Shown one piece after another: positions 31,053-39,423 of a stretch of DNA of 64,000 nucleotides. The translations under genes and the position numbers were made by a program. Source of the stretch: Comamonadaceae bacterium (GTDB lineage: Bacteria; Pseudomonadota; Gammaproteobacteria; Burkholderiales; Burkholderiaceae_C); NCBI GenBank assembly GCA_013297875.1, contig JAAFIW010000001.1, forward strand, positions 1-64,000, read 5' to 3'. The notes under the pieces are model-generated. The model saw nothing but the letters and a program-made list of their open reading frames with translations. It searched no databases and was not told the DNA's origin. Position 1 is the stretch's first letter; each line of letters opens with the position of its first letter.

Positions 31053-31163
31053 TGTGTTTCTGGCTTCAAACAAATGCACGCTCGCCAACTCTCGCACGCT
31101 CTCGCAACCTCTCGCGTGCGACCGGTGAATCCCGCGGCGCAAATTGACAACCAAAATGCCGTC

Positions 31164-31212
31164 TAGCCCATGCCGAAATTGCTCAAGCAGCTATTAATAA
31201 AATAGCAGCATT
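31164..31212 (-). repeat. Dispersed ~60-bp repeat, copy 8
   Basis: The reverse strand reads TGCTATTTTATTAATAGCTG then CTTGAGCAATTTCGGCATGG GCTAG. It lies intergenically, 15 bp before the 3' end of the histidine kinase gene. Confidence 0.85.
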
Positions 31213-31226
31213 GCGCTGGAAAACGC

Positions 31227-33263
31227 TCAAACCTCGCTGAGAACAGGCAGGCTGAGTGTGAACACAGCGCCACCGCCGGGCCGGTCGCCATACGCAAGAT
31301 GGCCGCCATGCATGGATGCAATGCGCTGCACGATGTACAGACCCAACCCCAGGCCCAGGCCGTCGCCAGCCGTTGGCGATCCCCGTGCAAAGGGCGAGAA
31401 CACCGGGTCGCGTTGAGCCGCCGGCAAACCAGGGCCACGGTCTTGCACCTGAAGTTGCCAGCGGCGTTGGCCAAGCTCTTCGGCTTCTTGCCAACTCACT
31501 TCAACCTGCGCGCCAGTGGTGTCGTATCGGCAGGCGTTTTCCAGCAGGTTGCGCAGGGCGATTGCCAGCAAAGCCTGATCGCCTGGCAGGCTGGCGTTGA
31601 CAGGCTTATCGAGCGGCCACTGCACACGCTGCGCCACCTCGTCGCGCAGCAGGCCCTGCACGGCCGCTTGCACATCGGCCAGGCGCACGCGGGTGTGCAG
31701 TGACAGCGGTTGCGATGCGCCCTGGCGCTCATGCGCCAAGCAGGTTTCTACCAAAGCGGCCATTTGGGCCAGGCTGGTGTCGATGCGGTCAAGCCGGGTG
31801 TTTGTCGCCTGGGTGGTGGGATGGGTGGTGATACCTACATCCGCTGGCCCCAGGAGTTGGCGCAGGTTGTAGCCCGCGCTTCGCGCCACGGCCAGCGGGC
31901 CACGCAATTCGTGCGCCACCATCGCCAGAAAGCTGCGTTGGTCGCTTGCTATCTTTTCCGATGCTTCCCGCAGCAAGCGCTGCGTGGTGACCTCACGCTG
32001 ATAGGTGTCGCGTTGCACGCTCACCAAACGCATGCGCTCAAACAGCGCAAAGCTGAGCAGCAGCACGTGCAGCACCATGCCAGTGGTAAAGCCATGCAGC
32101 CGTGCCCAGGCAGGGCTGTCATCAATGGTGCCCGACAGCACCAGGAACAAATAGGCTTGTGCTAGCACATTGCTGAAAATGCCCAACCACACCAGTCGGT
32201 CGTACGGGCTGCCGCGCAACAGGCGACCGCTGGCGGCCCATAGCGGCAGCAGGGTTCCGACGATTTTGACGATCACGATGCCAGGAATCAACCAGCGCCA
32301 CTGCGGCCAGATACACGCCACCGCGCCGACCAGACCCACCGCCGAGAGCGTGAAAAATGCCCACTTGAACAAGCGGGCCTGGTGGATGTCGTACAAAAAA
32401 TAGTGGCAGAAAACCGCGTAAGCGGTGACGCTCAGGCAGGTTGCCACCGGCGGAATTCCATCGCCCAGCAAGTACCACTGCGAGGGAAAATGCAGAGGCA
32501 AATAGGCCGCACTGAGCAGCACAAAGGTCACAGCCACATAAGCCACAAACGCCACGTACACGGCCTGACGAAACACAATGCCCTGCACCACACTGGTCAG
32601 CAGGAGCAGCAGCACGGCCCCTATGCCCAAGGTCTGTAGTTGACTGGTACGGTTGGAATCGGCGGCAAACAGGCTGGCGTGCCAGATACGTGCGTTCACC
32701 CACACCGTGCTGTCGCTCTCCACGCGCAGGTAGTAGGTGGTGGGTTGGGCCTGCGGCGACAGCGCAAACACAAAGTTGTTGTACGGGATGTCGCGGGTGG
32801 AAAACGGACTGCGGTCGCCGGTCTGACGCCGCGAAAACCCACCGCCGGGCAGTTGCTCGTACAGCTCCACACGATCCAGCAGCGCCGGCGCAATTTCAAG
32901 CCACCACTGGCGCGCGCGCACCTGGCTGTCCGACACCGAGAAACGCAACCAGAATGCCCGGTTGTCATAGCCCACCGCAAAGCGACCGTTCAGGGGCTCA
33001 AAGGTGGCCTGTTGCATTTGCGCCAGAGTTTGCACACGCGAGGCATCGACCGCCAGAGAAAACCGCTTGCTGATGTCCACCACATCCGGCTGCTCGGGCA
33101 AGCTCAAGTTGCCCGACACGTCCGCATCGAGGGCTGGCGCGGATGCAGCCGGGCCGCAGGCCAGAACCAACAGCCCCAGGCCCAGTGCCAGGCCTACGCG
33201 TCGACGAAAATGGCAAAAGCTTTGCCTGAAAAGGCACCACAACACAGAATAGCCCTGCACCAT
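31227..33263 (-). CDS. Sensor histidine kinase with 7TM-DISM input
   Basis: 678 aa from ATG 33263; a later start is possible. Signal-like N-terminus (VGLALGLGLLVLACGPAASA), a 7TMR-DISMED2-type periplasmic domain (FWLRFSVSDSQVRARQWWLE), then seven hydrophobic helices. The kinase core has the H-box with His ~451 (FLAMVAHELRGPLAV), N-box LRNLLENACRYD, G1 VQDRGPGLP and G2 GLGLGLYIVQRIASMHGG. It pairs with the divergent response regulator. The two ATG codons overlap on opposite strands (CATG at 33261-33264), leaving no space for promoters outside coding sequence. Confidence 0.9.
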   Translation of the reverse strand: MVQGYSVLWCLFRQSFCHFRRRVGLALGLGLLVLACGPAASAPALDADVSGNLSLPEQPDVVDISKRFSLAVDASRVQTLAQMQQATFEPLNGRFAVGYDNRAFWLRFSVSDSQVRARQWWLEIAPALLDRVELYEQLPGGGFSRRQTGDRSPFSTRDIPYNNFVFALSPQAQPTTYYLRVESDSTVWVNARIWHASLFAADSNRTSQLQTLGIGAVLLLLLTSVVQGIVFRQAVYVAFVAYVAVTFVLLSAAYLPLHFPSQWYLLGDGIPPVATCLSVTAYAVFCHYFLYDIHQARLFKWAFFTLSAVGLVGAVACIWPQWRWLIPGIVIVKIVGTLLPLWAASGRLLRGSPYDRLVWLGIFSNVLAQAYLFLVLSGTIDDSPAWARLHGFTTGMVLHVLLLSFALFERMRLVSVQRDTYQREVTTQRLLREASEKIASDQRSFLAMVAHELRGPLAVARSAGYNLRQLLGPADVGITTHPTTQATNTRLDRIDTSLAQMAALVETCLAHERQGASQPLSLHTRVRLADVQAAVQGLLRDEVAQRVQWPLDKPVNASLPGDQALLAIALRNLLENACRYDTTGAQVEVSWQEAEELGQRRWQLQVQDRGPGLPAAQRDPVFSPFARGSPTAGDGLGLGLGLYIVQRIASMHGGHLAYGDRPGGGAVFTLSLPVLSEV

Positions 33264-33981
33264 GCGCGTTGATCCGTTAGCCAAACCAGTCATCATTGTG
33301 GTCGAAGACGACCCCGCGCTACGCGAGGAAACGGTGCTGTCGCTGCAACTGGCAGGGCTGGTTGCCGTGGGCGCGGCAGATGGGCGCATGCTGGATCAGT
33401 TGATGAACGCCAACCTGGTGGGGCCTGTCGATCTGGTGGTGCTCGATGTGGGCCTGCCTGGCGCATCGGGCCTGGAAATTGCCGCGCAACTGGCCACGCG
33501 TTCACCCCCGGTGGGCATTGTGATGCTGACCGGACGCGGCTTGACGGATGAACGCGTACAAGGCCTGCAACAGGGTGCCGACGCCTATCTGGTCAAACCC
33601 GCTGACCCGCGCGAGTTGGTGGCCACCGTGCAAGCTGTGCGCAGGCGCATGCAGCAAACCCCAGCGCCCGACGGCTGGCGACTGGGTGGCGGGGCGCGCA
33701 CCTTGTCGTATGGCCAGGCCCTGCCCGCCCTGCCGTTGACCGACTTGCAAAGCCGCTTGCTACTGGGTTTTCGCCAGGTTCCGGTCGGCCAGACCGTGGG
33801 CCGCGAGGTGCTGATAACCGCCCTGGGCCAGGACGCGCACGAGGCTGACCCCCACCGCCTGGAAACCCTGGTCAGCCGCCTGCGCCAGAAAGTGCGGGCG
33901 CATTGGGGGCAAGACCTGCCGCTGCAAGCCGTGCCGGGGCAAGGCTACGCGCTCACCCAGCCGATTGCTTTTGAGGTGTGA
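33262..33981 (+). CDS. OmpR-family-like response regulator
   Basis: 239 aa. The receiver domain has the acidic pocket EDD (15-17), phosphoacceptor Asp62 (VVLDVGLPGASG) and Lys in YLVKPAD. The C-terminal effector (residues ~140-235) shows LTDLQSRLLLGFRQVPVGQTV and HRLETLVSRLRQKV..GYAL, fitting a winged-helix OmpR/PhoB-type DNA-binding domain. Partner of the divergent 7TM histidine kinase. No clear ribosome site precedes the ATG. Confidence 0.88.
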   Translation: MRVDPLAKPVIIVVEDDPALREETVLSLQLAGLVAVGAADGRMLDQLMNANLVGPVDLVVLDVGLPGASGLEIAAQLATRSPPVGIVMLTGRGLTDERVQGLQQGADAYLVKPADPRELVATVQAVRRRMQQTPAPDGWRLGGGARTLSYGQALPALPLTDLQSRLLLGFRQVPVGQTVGREVLITALGQDAHEADPHRLETLVSRLRQKVRAHWGQDLPLQAVPGQGYALTQPIAFEV

Positions 33982-33996
33982 TGACCACAATGAACC

Positions 33997-34758
33997 ATGA
34001 CCTGGCCTGTCGGCCTGGATGACCTGATGACCCAACCACGACCCGAATCAAAGATAGCCTCTGTCCGCGCCGCCCTGATTGACCTGGACGGCACGCTGGT
34101 GGACACCCTGGGCGACTTCACGGTCGCTATCAATGCCATGTTGGCTGACTTGCAGCTACCCCCCGTAAGTCATCAAGTGGTGGAACACGCCGTGGGCAAG
34201 GGCTCGGCTCATTTGATTGATTCAGTGCTAAAAGTGGCACTAGCCCATGCAAATACTGCTCAAACAGCTATTGATTTGGTAGCGCTCAACCAGCTTGGCT
34301 GGCAACACTACCAACGCCACTACCGTGCCATCAACGGCCAGCACGCCACTGTCTACCCCGGTGCCCTGGAAGGCTTGCAACAGCTGCGATCGTGTGGCCT
34401 GCCACTGGCCTGCGTGACCAACAAACCCACCGAATTTGCCGTGGCTCTGCTGCAGGCCACGCAACTGGATGGTTTTTTCAGCCATGTGTTTGGCGGTGAT
34501 TCATTCCCCGAGAAAAAGCCCCACCCCATGCCCCTGCTAAAGGCCTGCGAGGCCCTGGGCACCCTACCCGCCCACACGCTGATGGTGGGTGATAGCGTGA
34601 ACGATGCGCAGTCCGCACGTGCAGCGGGTTGCCCGGTGGTGCTGGTCAGCTATGGCTACAACCACGGGGTGCCGGTTGACCAGGCCCAGCCCGATGCCTT
34701 GATCAGTTGTTTGACTGACCTGGTGCCACTGCTTTCTTGCCCAGCAACGCGTCTTTGA
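33997..34758 (+). CDS. gph: Phosphoglycolate phosphatase (HAD family)
   Basis: 253 aa; ATG 33997 or the internal ATG 34027. HAD motif I is LIDLDGTLVDTLGDF, motif II/III VTNKPTEFA and KKPHPMP, motif IV VGDSVNDAQSARAAG. It dephosphorylates 2-phosphoglycolate. gph immediately before trpE is common in proteobacteria, though here a minus-strand gene intervenes. In the cap domain a dispersed repeat copy encodes VALAHANTAQTAIDLVAL, a likely insertion. The 3' end overlaps the convergent gene by 56 bases. Confidence 0.93.
   Translation: MTWPVGLDDLMTQPRPESKIASVRAALIDLDGTLVDTLGDFTVAINAMLADLQLPPVSHQVVEHAVGKGSAHLIDSVLKVALAHANTAQTAIDLVALNQLGWQHYQRHYRAINGQHATVYPGALEGLQQLRSCGLPLACVTNKPTEFAVALLQATQLDGFFSHVFGGDSFPEKKPHPMPLLKACEALGTLPAHTLMVGDSVNDAQSARAAGCPVVLVSYGYNHGVPVDQAQPDALISCLTDLVPLLSCPATRL
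34226..34288 (-). repeat. Dispersed ~60-bp repeat, copy 9 (inside gph)
   Basis: The reverse strand reads CGCTACCAAATCAATAGCTG then TTTGAGCAGTATTTGCATGG GCTAGTGCCA. gph reads the other strand as AHANTAQTAIDLVA, the same frame as in proA, gltB and the MocR gene. Confidence 0.85.
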
Positions 34759-35317
34759 GGTTGCGGTCTGCAGGGGATTTGCCCAGCCAGATGCTCATCA
34801 TGGCGGTGAAAAACTCGGGCTCTTTAAATGGATCGCCCTGAACCTGACCTTTGATGGTGATGATCGTTCCCGTACCGGGAATCCAGTCAATGGTGAAGTT
34901 ATCGCCCGTAGCCATTTTTTTCTGATCGGCAAAAATCTGGCCCATGCGCACCAAACCACCCACCACCTTGGAAAAATCAGTGCGCGAGACGTTGTCTTCC
35001 ACCGAACGGGTGAACAGCTTGCCCAACTCGGTTGAATCGATGTCGCGCAGCATCGTGATGGTTATGCGCTTGGCACCAGGCATGGCCAACACCTCTTCGG
35101 GTGCTTCGGTTTTTTTAGGCAAGTACAAACCTGCCGTATAGACCTTGACGATGGCGCGGTAACGCGTGCCTGCGCCGTTGAGCACCAGCTTGCTGCCACG
35201 CAAGTCCATCGTTTCCTGAAATTTGACGCCGTTGACATCGGTGGTCTGAGCATGCGCGCTCATCACGGCACCTGCCATCAAACCCAGAGTCAATACCAAA
35301 GCTTTAAACAAATGCAT
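34703..35317 (-). CDS. Exported chalcone-isomerase-like protein
   Basis: 204 aa from ATG 35317, with GGAG upstream. Signal peptide MHLFKALVLTLGLMAGAV, then MSAHA, with cleavage before QTTDVNG. The mature part contains GVKFQETMDLRGSKLVLNGA, RYRAIVKVYTAGLYLPKK and MLRDIDSTELGKLF, matching the bacterial chalcone-isomerase-like (Chalcone_3) family of periplasmic proteins of unknown activity. It sits between gph and the trp operon on the opposite strand. Confidence 0.88.
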   Translation of the reverse strand: MHLFKALVLTLGLMAGAVMSAHAQTTDVNGVKFQETMDLRGSKLVLNGAGTRYRAIVKVYTAGLYLPKKTEAPEEVLAMPGAKRITITMLRDIDSTELGKLFTRSVEDNVSRTDFSKVVGGLVRMGQIFADQKKMATGDNFTIDWIPGTGTIITIKGQVQGDPFKEPEFFTAMMSIWLGKSPADRNLKDALLGKKAVAPGQSNN

Positions 35318-35429
35318 CCATCGCTCCAAAGTGTTTACAAAGTCATCGTTGATAAATTGATAGAGCAATTGTGCGAACCGGCTGTAGACCTGTGCAACAG
35401 GGTTTGTGTGGAGCGCAAGACACCTTTGC

Positions 35430-35435
35430 TACACT
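35430..35435 (+). promoter_or_regulatory. Candidate -10 box of the trp operon
   Basis: TACACT lies 6 bases before the ATG of the Trp-rich leader ORF. No convincing -35 was found. With normal spacing transcription would begin at or next to that ATG, so the leader would be leaderless, as reported for rhizobial trpL. Confidence 0.4.
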
Positions 35436-35441
35436 TTTGAC

Positions 35442-35537
35442 ATGGTCATTCAACACAACACATCCGCAGGCCGCGCCGAGACCCGTTGCGCCGACCGGGG
35501 AGCCTGGCCCTGGCGGCCCTGGACTTTTCCCATTTGA
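35442..35537 (+). CDS. trpL: trp operon leader peptide
   Basis: A 31-codon frame starting MVIQHNTSAGRAE and ending GAWPWRPWTFPI-stop. Three tryptophan codons occur within six positions (22, 24, 27). It lies 111 bp before trpE and is followed by a GC-rich hairpin, the layout of ribosome-mediated transcription attenuation. When charged tRNA-Trp is scarce, a ribosome stalled on these codons would favour readthrough into trpE. Too short for ordinary gene calling. Assignment rests on the Trp cluster and position. Confidence 0.75.
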   Translation: MVIQHNTSAGRAETRCADRGAWPWRPWTFPI

Positions 35538-35543
35538 TGTCTT

Positions 35544-35570
35544 GCACGGCAGCTTCGCCGTGTTCCTCTT
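35544..35570 (+). terminator. Candidate trp attenuator hairpin
   Basis: GCACGGC-agcttc-GCCGTGT forms a 7-bp stem just 6 bases after the leader stop, followed by TCCTCTT. The T tract is weak, so termination efficiency is uncertain, but the position is right for an attenuator. Confidence 0.5.
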
Positions 35571-35648
35571 GGTTGATGACAGCGGTGCAAACTCACGTGA
35601 CACGCGCCGCTTTCAAAATGCGACACCCACCGTCGCCGGATGCTTCAC

Positions 35649-37181
35649 ATGATCACTGAACTTGAATTCAAAAGCCTGGCGCAAGCTGGCTACAACCGCA
35701 TTCCGCTGATGGCCGAGGCCTTTGCGGATCTGGAAACCCCGCTGTCGCTGTATCTGAAGCTGGCACACCCCAAAAACGCCGGGCGTTTGAGCTTTCTGCT
35801 CGAATCGGTGGTGGGTGGCGAGCGCTTTGGCCGTTACAGCTTCATCGGCCTGCCCGCGCGCACCCTGCTGCGCGCCCGGGGCTTTGGCACACAAGCCACC
35901 ACCGAGGTGGTGACCGATGGCCAGGTGGTAGAAACCCAGGCTGGCAACCCGCTGGACTTTGTGGCGGCGTACCAACAACGCTTCAAGGTGGCGCTGCGCC
36001 CGGGTCTGCCGCGTTTTTGTGGAGGTCTTGCCGGCTACTTTGGCTACGACGCAGTGCGCCACATCGAGAAAAAACTGGAAAACTCCTGCCCGCCCGACAC
36101 CCTGGGTTGCCCCGACATTTTGTTGCTGCAGTGCGAAGAGCTGGCCGTGATCGACAACCTCTCGGGCAAGCTGTATTTGATTGTCTATGCCGACCCGGCC
36201 CGACCCGAGGCCTATGCCAACGCCAAGAAGCGGCTGCGCGAGTTGAAAGAGCAACTCAAATACTCGGTCAGCGCGCCGGTGGTCAAGCCCGCACAAAGCC
36301 ACCCGGCCGAGCGCGAGTTTGCCAAGGCCGATTACATCGCTGCGGTAGAGCGCGCCAAAGAGCTGATCGCGGGCGGCGACTTCATGCAGGTGCAAGTGGG
36401 CCAGCGCATCAAGAAGCGCTACACCGAATCGCCCTTAAGCCTGTACCGCGCCCTGCGCTCGCTGAACCCCAGCCCCTACATGTATTACTACAACTTTTGT
36501 GGCGCGGATGCGGTCGGCAGCGACCTGCACGTGGTCGGCGCATCACCAGAGATTCTGGTGCGCCAGGAGCAGGTCACGTACCAGGACAAACAGGCCCAGA
36601 AGATCACCATCCGCCCCCTGGCCGGCACCCGCCCCCGCGCCGCCTCGCCCGAGCGCGACAAGGCGGTAGAGCAAGAACTCATCAACGACCCCAAAGAGCG
36701 CGCCGAGCACGTGATGCTGATCGACCTGGCCCGCAACGACATCGGCCGCATTGCCCAAACCGGCACAGTGAAAGTGACCGAAGCCTTTGCCGTGGAACGC
36801 TACAGCCACGTGATGCATATCGTGAGCAATGTGGAAGGCATCCTCAACGATGGCATGAGCAACATGGACGTGCTGCGCGCCACCTTCCCAGCAGGTACCC
36901 TGACCGGTGCCCCCAAGGTTCACGCGATGGAACTGATCGACCAACTGGAGCCCAGCAAGCGCGGCCTGTACGGCGGGGCGTGTGGCTACCTGAGTTTTGC
37001 AGGCGACATGGACGTGGCCATTGCGATTCGCACCGGGGTGATCAAGGATCAGATGCTGTACGTGCAGGCTGCCGCGGGGGTGGTGGCGGACTCGGTGCCC
37101 GAGCTGGAATGGCAGGAGACCGAGGCCAAGGCCCGGGCCTTGCTGCGGGCGAGTGAACTGGTGGAGGAGGGTTTGGAATGA
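35649..37181 (+). CDS. trpE: Anthranilate synthase component I
   Basis: 510 aa from ATG 35649 (ATG 35640 three codons upstream is possible). It makes anthranilate from chorismate using ammonia from TrpG. The N-terminal LLESVVGGERFGRYSFIG includes the tryptophan feedback region. The chorismate-binding domain has GGDFMQVQVGQRI, the PLAGTRPRAASPERD segment, LIDLARNDIGRIAQ, FPAGTLTGAPKVHAMELID and YGGACGYLSFAGDMD. First structural gene of the operon, under the Trp-rich leader. Its TGA overlaps the ATG of the GxxExxY gene. Confidence 0.97.
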   Translation: MITELEFKSLAQAGYNRIPLMAEAFADLETPLSLYLKLAHPKNAGRLSFLLESVVGGERFGRYSFIGLPARTLLRARGFGTQATTEVVTDGQVVETQAGNPLDFVAAYQQRFKVALRPGLPRFCGGLAGYFGYDAVRHIEKKLENSCPPDTLGCPDILLLQCEELAVIDNLSGKLYLIVYADPARPEAYANAKKRLRELKEQLKYSVSAPVVKPAQSHPAEREFAKADYIAAVERAKELIAGGDFMQVQVGQRIKKRYTESPLSLYRALRSLNPSPYMYYYNFCGADAVGSDLHVVGASPEILVRQEQVTYQDKQAQKITIRPLAGTRPRAASPERDKAVEQELINDPKERAEHVMLIDLARNDIGRIAQTGTVKVTEAFAVERYSHVMHIVSNVEGILNDGMSNMDVLRATFPAGTLTGAPKVHAMELIDQLEPSKRGLYGGACGYLSFAGDMDVAIAIRTGVIKDQMLYVQAAAGVVADSVPELEWQETEAKARALLRASELVEEGLE

Positions 37182-37624
37182 ATACCGAAGAATTTTTGAA
37201 CGCAGAGGACGCGAAGGATTCGCAGAGTACGCAGAAGGACAGCCAGCTGTTTGAGAACGATTTCTCTCACGCAATCATCGGATCTGCTGTTGAAATTCAG
37301 CGCGTGCTGGGTATCGGGCTGCTCGAAAGCGCGTATGCAGCAGCACTTGCTGTTGAATTTCTACAGCGAGGCCTGGCCTTCGAGCGGGAAGTGCCCATCA
37401 ACGCCGTATACAAAGGTCAATCGCTGGGCTTGGCATACCGGGCAGACTTTGTGGTGGAAGGCAAAGTCATTCTCGAAATCAAAGCGATTGAAACAGTGAC
37501 TCCGGTACATCGAGCTCAGCTGTTGTCGTACCTGCGGGTATCCGGCATCAAGTTAGGCTTATTGATTAACTTTCATGCCTTTCCAATCGTCAAAGGCATC
37601 CACCGAATGGTCAACAAGTTATGA
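37178..37624 (+). CDS. GxxExxY protein (PD-(D/E)XK_3-like)
   Basis: 148 aa. The family signature GIGLLESAY (G-x-x-E-x-x-Y) is present. So is a nuclease-like core: [19 protein letters not shown] (Asp and E-x-K). These proteins have no proven function. The start codon overlaps the trpE stop (ATGA). The first ~20 codons are an inverted repeat ([17 protein letters not shown]) whose complement follows the gene, so the coding sequence is carried by a small mobile cassette. It interrupts trpE-trpG without breaking co-transcription. Confidence 0.88.
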   Translation: MNTEEFLNAEDAKDSQSTQKDSQLFENDFSHAIIGSAVEIQRVLGIGLLESAYAAALAVEFLQRGLAFEREVPINAVYKGQSLGLAYRADFVVEGKVILEIKAIETVTPVHRAQLLSYLRVSGIKLGLLINFHAFPIVKGIHRMVNKL

Positions 37625-37697
37625 ACACAAGCGCTTTTCACTTTGGCTGTTCCCTTCTGCGCCCTCTGCGAATCCTCTGCGTCCTCTGCGTTCAAAA
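37194..37697. mobile_element. GxxExxY cassette with ~45-bp terminal inverted repeats
   Basis: The left end 37194-37242 (TTTTGAACGCAGAGGACGCG then AAGGATTCGCAGAGTACGCA) and the right end 37647-37697 are inverted near-copies: the right end read backwards is TTTTGAACGCAGAGGACGCA then GAGGATTCGCAGAGGGCGCA. The unit of ~504 bp contains only the GxxExxY gene. Confidence 0.85.
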
Positions 37698-37727
37698 CTG
37701 CCCCCTAGCCTGCAAAAGGGTTACCCC

Positions 37728-38300
37728 ATGAACCTCTTGATGATCGACAACTACGACAGCTTCACCTACAACCTGGTGCAGTACTTCGCCGAGCTGGGCG
37801 CGCGTGTTCACGTGTTTCGCAATGACGAAATCACACTGCAAGGCATCGCCGACCTCAAGCCTGACCGCCTCGTCATTTCCCCCGGCCCGTGCTCTCCCGC
37901 CGAAGCGGGCATTTCCGTGCCCGCCATCCAGCACTTTGCCGGCAAGCTGCCCATGCTGGGCGTTTGCCTGGGCCACCAGAGCATTGGGGCGGCGTTTGGG
38001 GGGAAGGTCATCCGCGCACAGCAGCTCATGCACGGCAAAACCAGTGTCATCACCACCACCGGCGCAGGTGTGTTTGCGGATTTACCGACCACCTACACGG
38101 TGAACCGCTACCACTCCCTGGCGATTGAGCGCGCCACCTGCCCGCAGGTGCTGGAGGTCACAGCCTGGACGGACGATGGCGAGATCATGGGGGTGCGGCA
38201 CCGGGAGCTGGCCGTTCAGGGTGTGCAGTTCCATCCGGAGTCCATCCTCACCGAGCACGGCCATGCCTTGCTCAAAAACTTCCTCGATCAACGCTCTTAA
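37728..38300 (+). CDS. trpG: Anthranilate synthase component II (glutamine amidotransferase)
   Basis: 190 aa from ATG 37728 with an AAAAGGG ribosome site. Class I amidotransferase: oxyanion motif [11 protein letters not shown], nucleophile Cys80 in [11 protein letters not shown], and the His/Glu pair in VQFHPESIL. It supplies ammonia to TrpE. The gene begins 31 bases after the GxxExxY cassette. A dispersed repeat copy separates it from trpD. Confidence 0.97.
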   Translation: MNLLMIDNYDSFTYNLVQYFAELGARVHVFRNDEITLQGIADLKPDRLVISPGPCSPAEAGISVPAIQHFAGKLPMLGVCLGHQSIGAAFGGKVIRAQQLMHGKTSVITTTGAGVFADLPTTYTVNRYHSLAIERATCPQVLEVTAWTDDGEIMGVRHRELAVQGVQFHPESILTEHGHALLKNFLDQRS

Positions 38301-38357
38301 TTTGATAGCTGCTTGAGCAATAAACTGCTGGGCGAGTAGCCTAAAACGCTTAAAACT
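38293..38357 (+). repeat. Dispersed ~60-bp repeat, copy 10 (between trpG and trpD)
   Basis: Contains TTTGATAGCTGCTTGAGCAA then TAAACTGCTGGGCGAGTAGC and CTAAAACGC. It fills the 67-bp trpG-trpD gap, inside the operon transcript. Confidence 0.85.
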
Positions 38358-38367
38358 GGAGAGCCTC

Positions 38368-39423
38368 ATGCCCATCACCCCCCAAGAAGCCCTGCAACGC
38401 ACGATCGAGCACCGCGAAATCTTCCACGACGAAATGCTGAAAGTCGTGCGCCTCATCATGTCGGGCGAGATGTCGCCGGTGATGATGGCGGCGCTCATCA
38501 CCGGGCTGCGCGTCAAGAAAGAAACCATTGGCGAAATCACGGCCGCCGCGCAGGTGATGCGCGAGTTTTCCACCAAGGTGCATGTGGCTGACAAAACGCA
38601 TCTGGTGGACATCGTGGGCACCGGCGGCGACGGCTCGCACACCTTCAACATCTCCACCTGCAGCATGTTTGTCGCCGCCGCCGCCGGTGCCAAAGTCAGC
38701 AAGCATGGCGGGCGCAGCGTCAGCAGCAAATCGGGCAGTGCCGATGTGCTGGAGGCCTTGGGCGTGAACATCAACCTGTCGCCCACGGCCATTGCCCAGT
38801 GCATTGACGAGGTGGGCATTGGCTTCATGTTTGCCCCCAACCACCACAGCGCCATGAAGCATGTCGCCCCCATCCGCAAAGAGCTGGGCGTGCGCACCAT
38901 CTTCAACATCCTGGGGCCGCTGACCAACCCGGCCAGCGCACCCAACATTTTGATGGGCGTGTTCCACCCCGATCTGGTGGGCATTCAGGTGCGCGCCCTG
39001 CAACGCCTGGGTGCCGAGCACGCCGTGGTCGTCTACGGCCGCGACGGCATGGACGAGGTCAGCCTGGGCGCGGCCACCCTGGTGGGCGAGCTGAAAAACG
39101 GCGAGATCCGCGAATATGAAATTCACCCCGAAGACTTCAAGCTACCCATGGCCAGCAACCGGGCGCTGAAGGTCGAGTCTGCAGAGCAGTCGCGCCACAT
39201 GCTGCAAGCCGTGCTCAACAACGAAACGGGTGCCGCGCGCGACATCGTGATCTTGAACGCCGGCGTGGCTCTGTATGCCGCCAATGTGGTCGATTCGATG
39301 CTGGGCGGCGTAGATGCTGCACGTGCAGCTATTGAATCAGGAGCAGCCAAAGCCAAACTCAAGGCGTTTGTGCAGGCCACATCCAGTGCCAGTGTCCAAG
39401 CCACAACCTGGGGCGCGCTGTGA
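38368..39423 (+). CDS. trpD: Anthranilate phosphoribosyltransferase
   Basis: 351 aa. It transfers the phosphoribosyl group of PRPP to anthranilate. Motifs: [18 protein letters not shown] (PRPP loop), [40 protein letters not shown] and [17 protein letters not shown] ribosome site lies before the ATG. Its stop overlaps the GTG of the following lipoprotein gene. Confidence 0.97.
   Translation: MPITPQEALQRTIEHREIFHDEMLKVVRLIMSGEMSPVMMAALITGLRVKKETIGEITAAAQVMREFSTKVHVADKTHLVDIVGTGGDGSHTFNISTCSMFVAAAAGAKVSKHGGRSVSSKSGSADVLEALGVNINLSPTAIAQCIDEVGIGFMFAPNHHSAMKHVAPIRKELGVRTIFNILGPLTNPASAPNILMGVFHPDLVGIQVRALQRLGAEHAVVVYGRDGMDEVSLGAATLVGELKNGEIREYEIHPEDFKLPMASNRALKVESAEQSRHMLQAVLNNETGAARDIVILNAGVALYAANVVDSMLGGVDAARAAIESGAAKAKLKAFVQATSSASVQATTWGAL

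Noticed and set aside
35371-35652. A 93-codon frame upstream of trpE
   Set aside because: It has no homology-like features and lies over the Trp-rich leader in another frame; the leader explains the region better.
39315-39350. Repeat-like GCAGCTATTGAATCAGGAGC at the end of trpD
   Set aside because: It encodes the normal [12 protein letters not shown] ending of TrpD and lacks the flanking arms.
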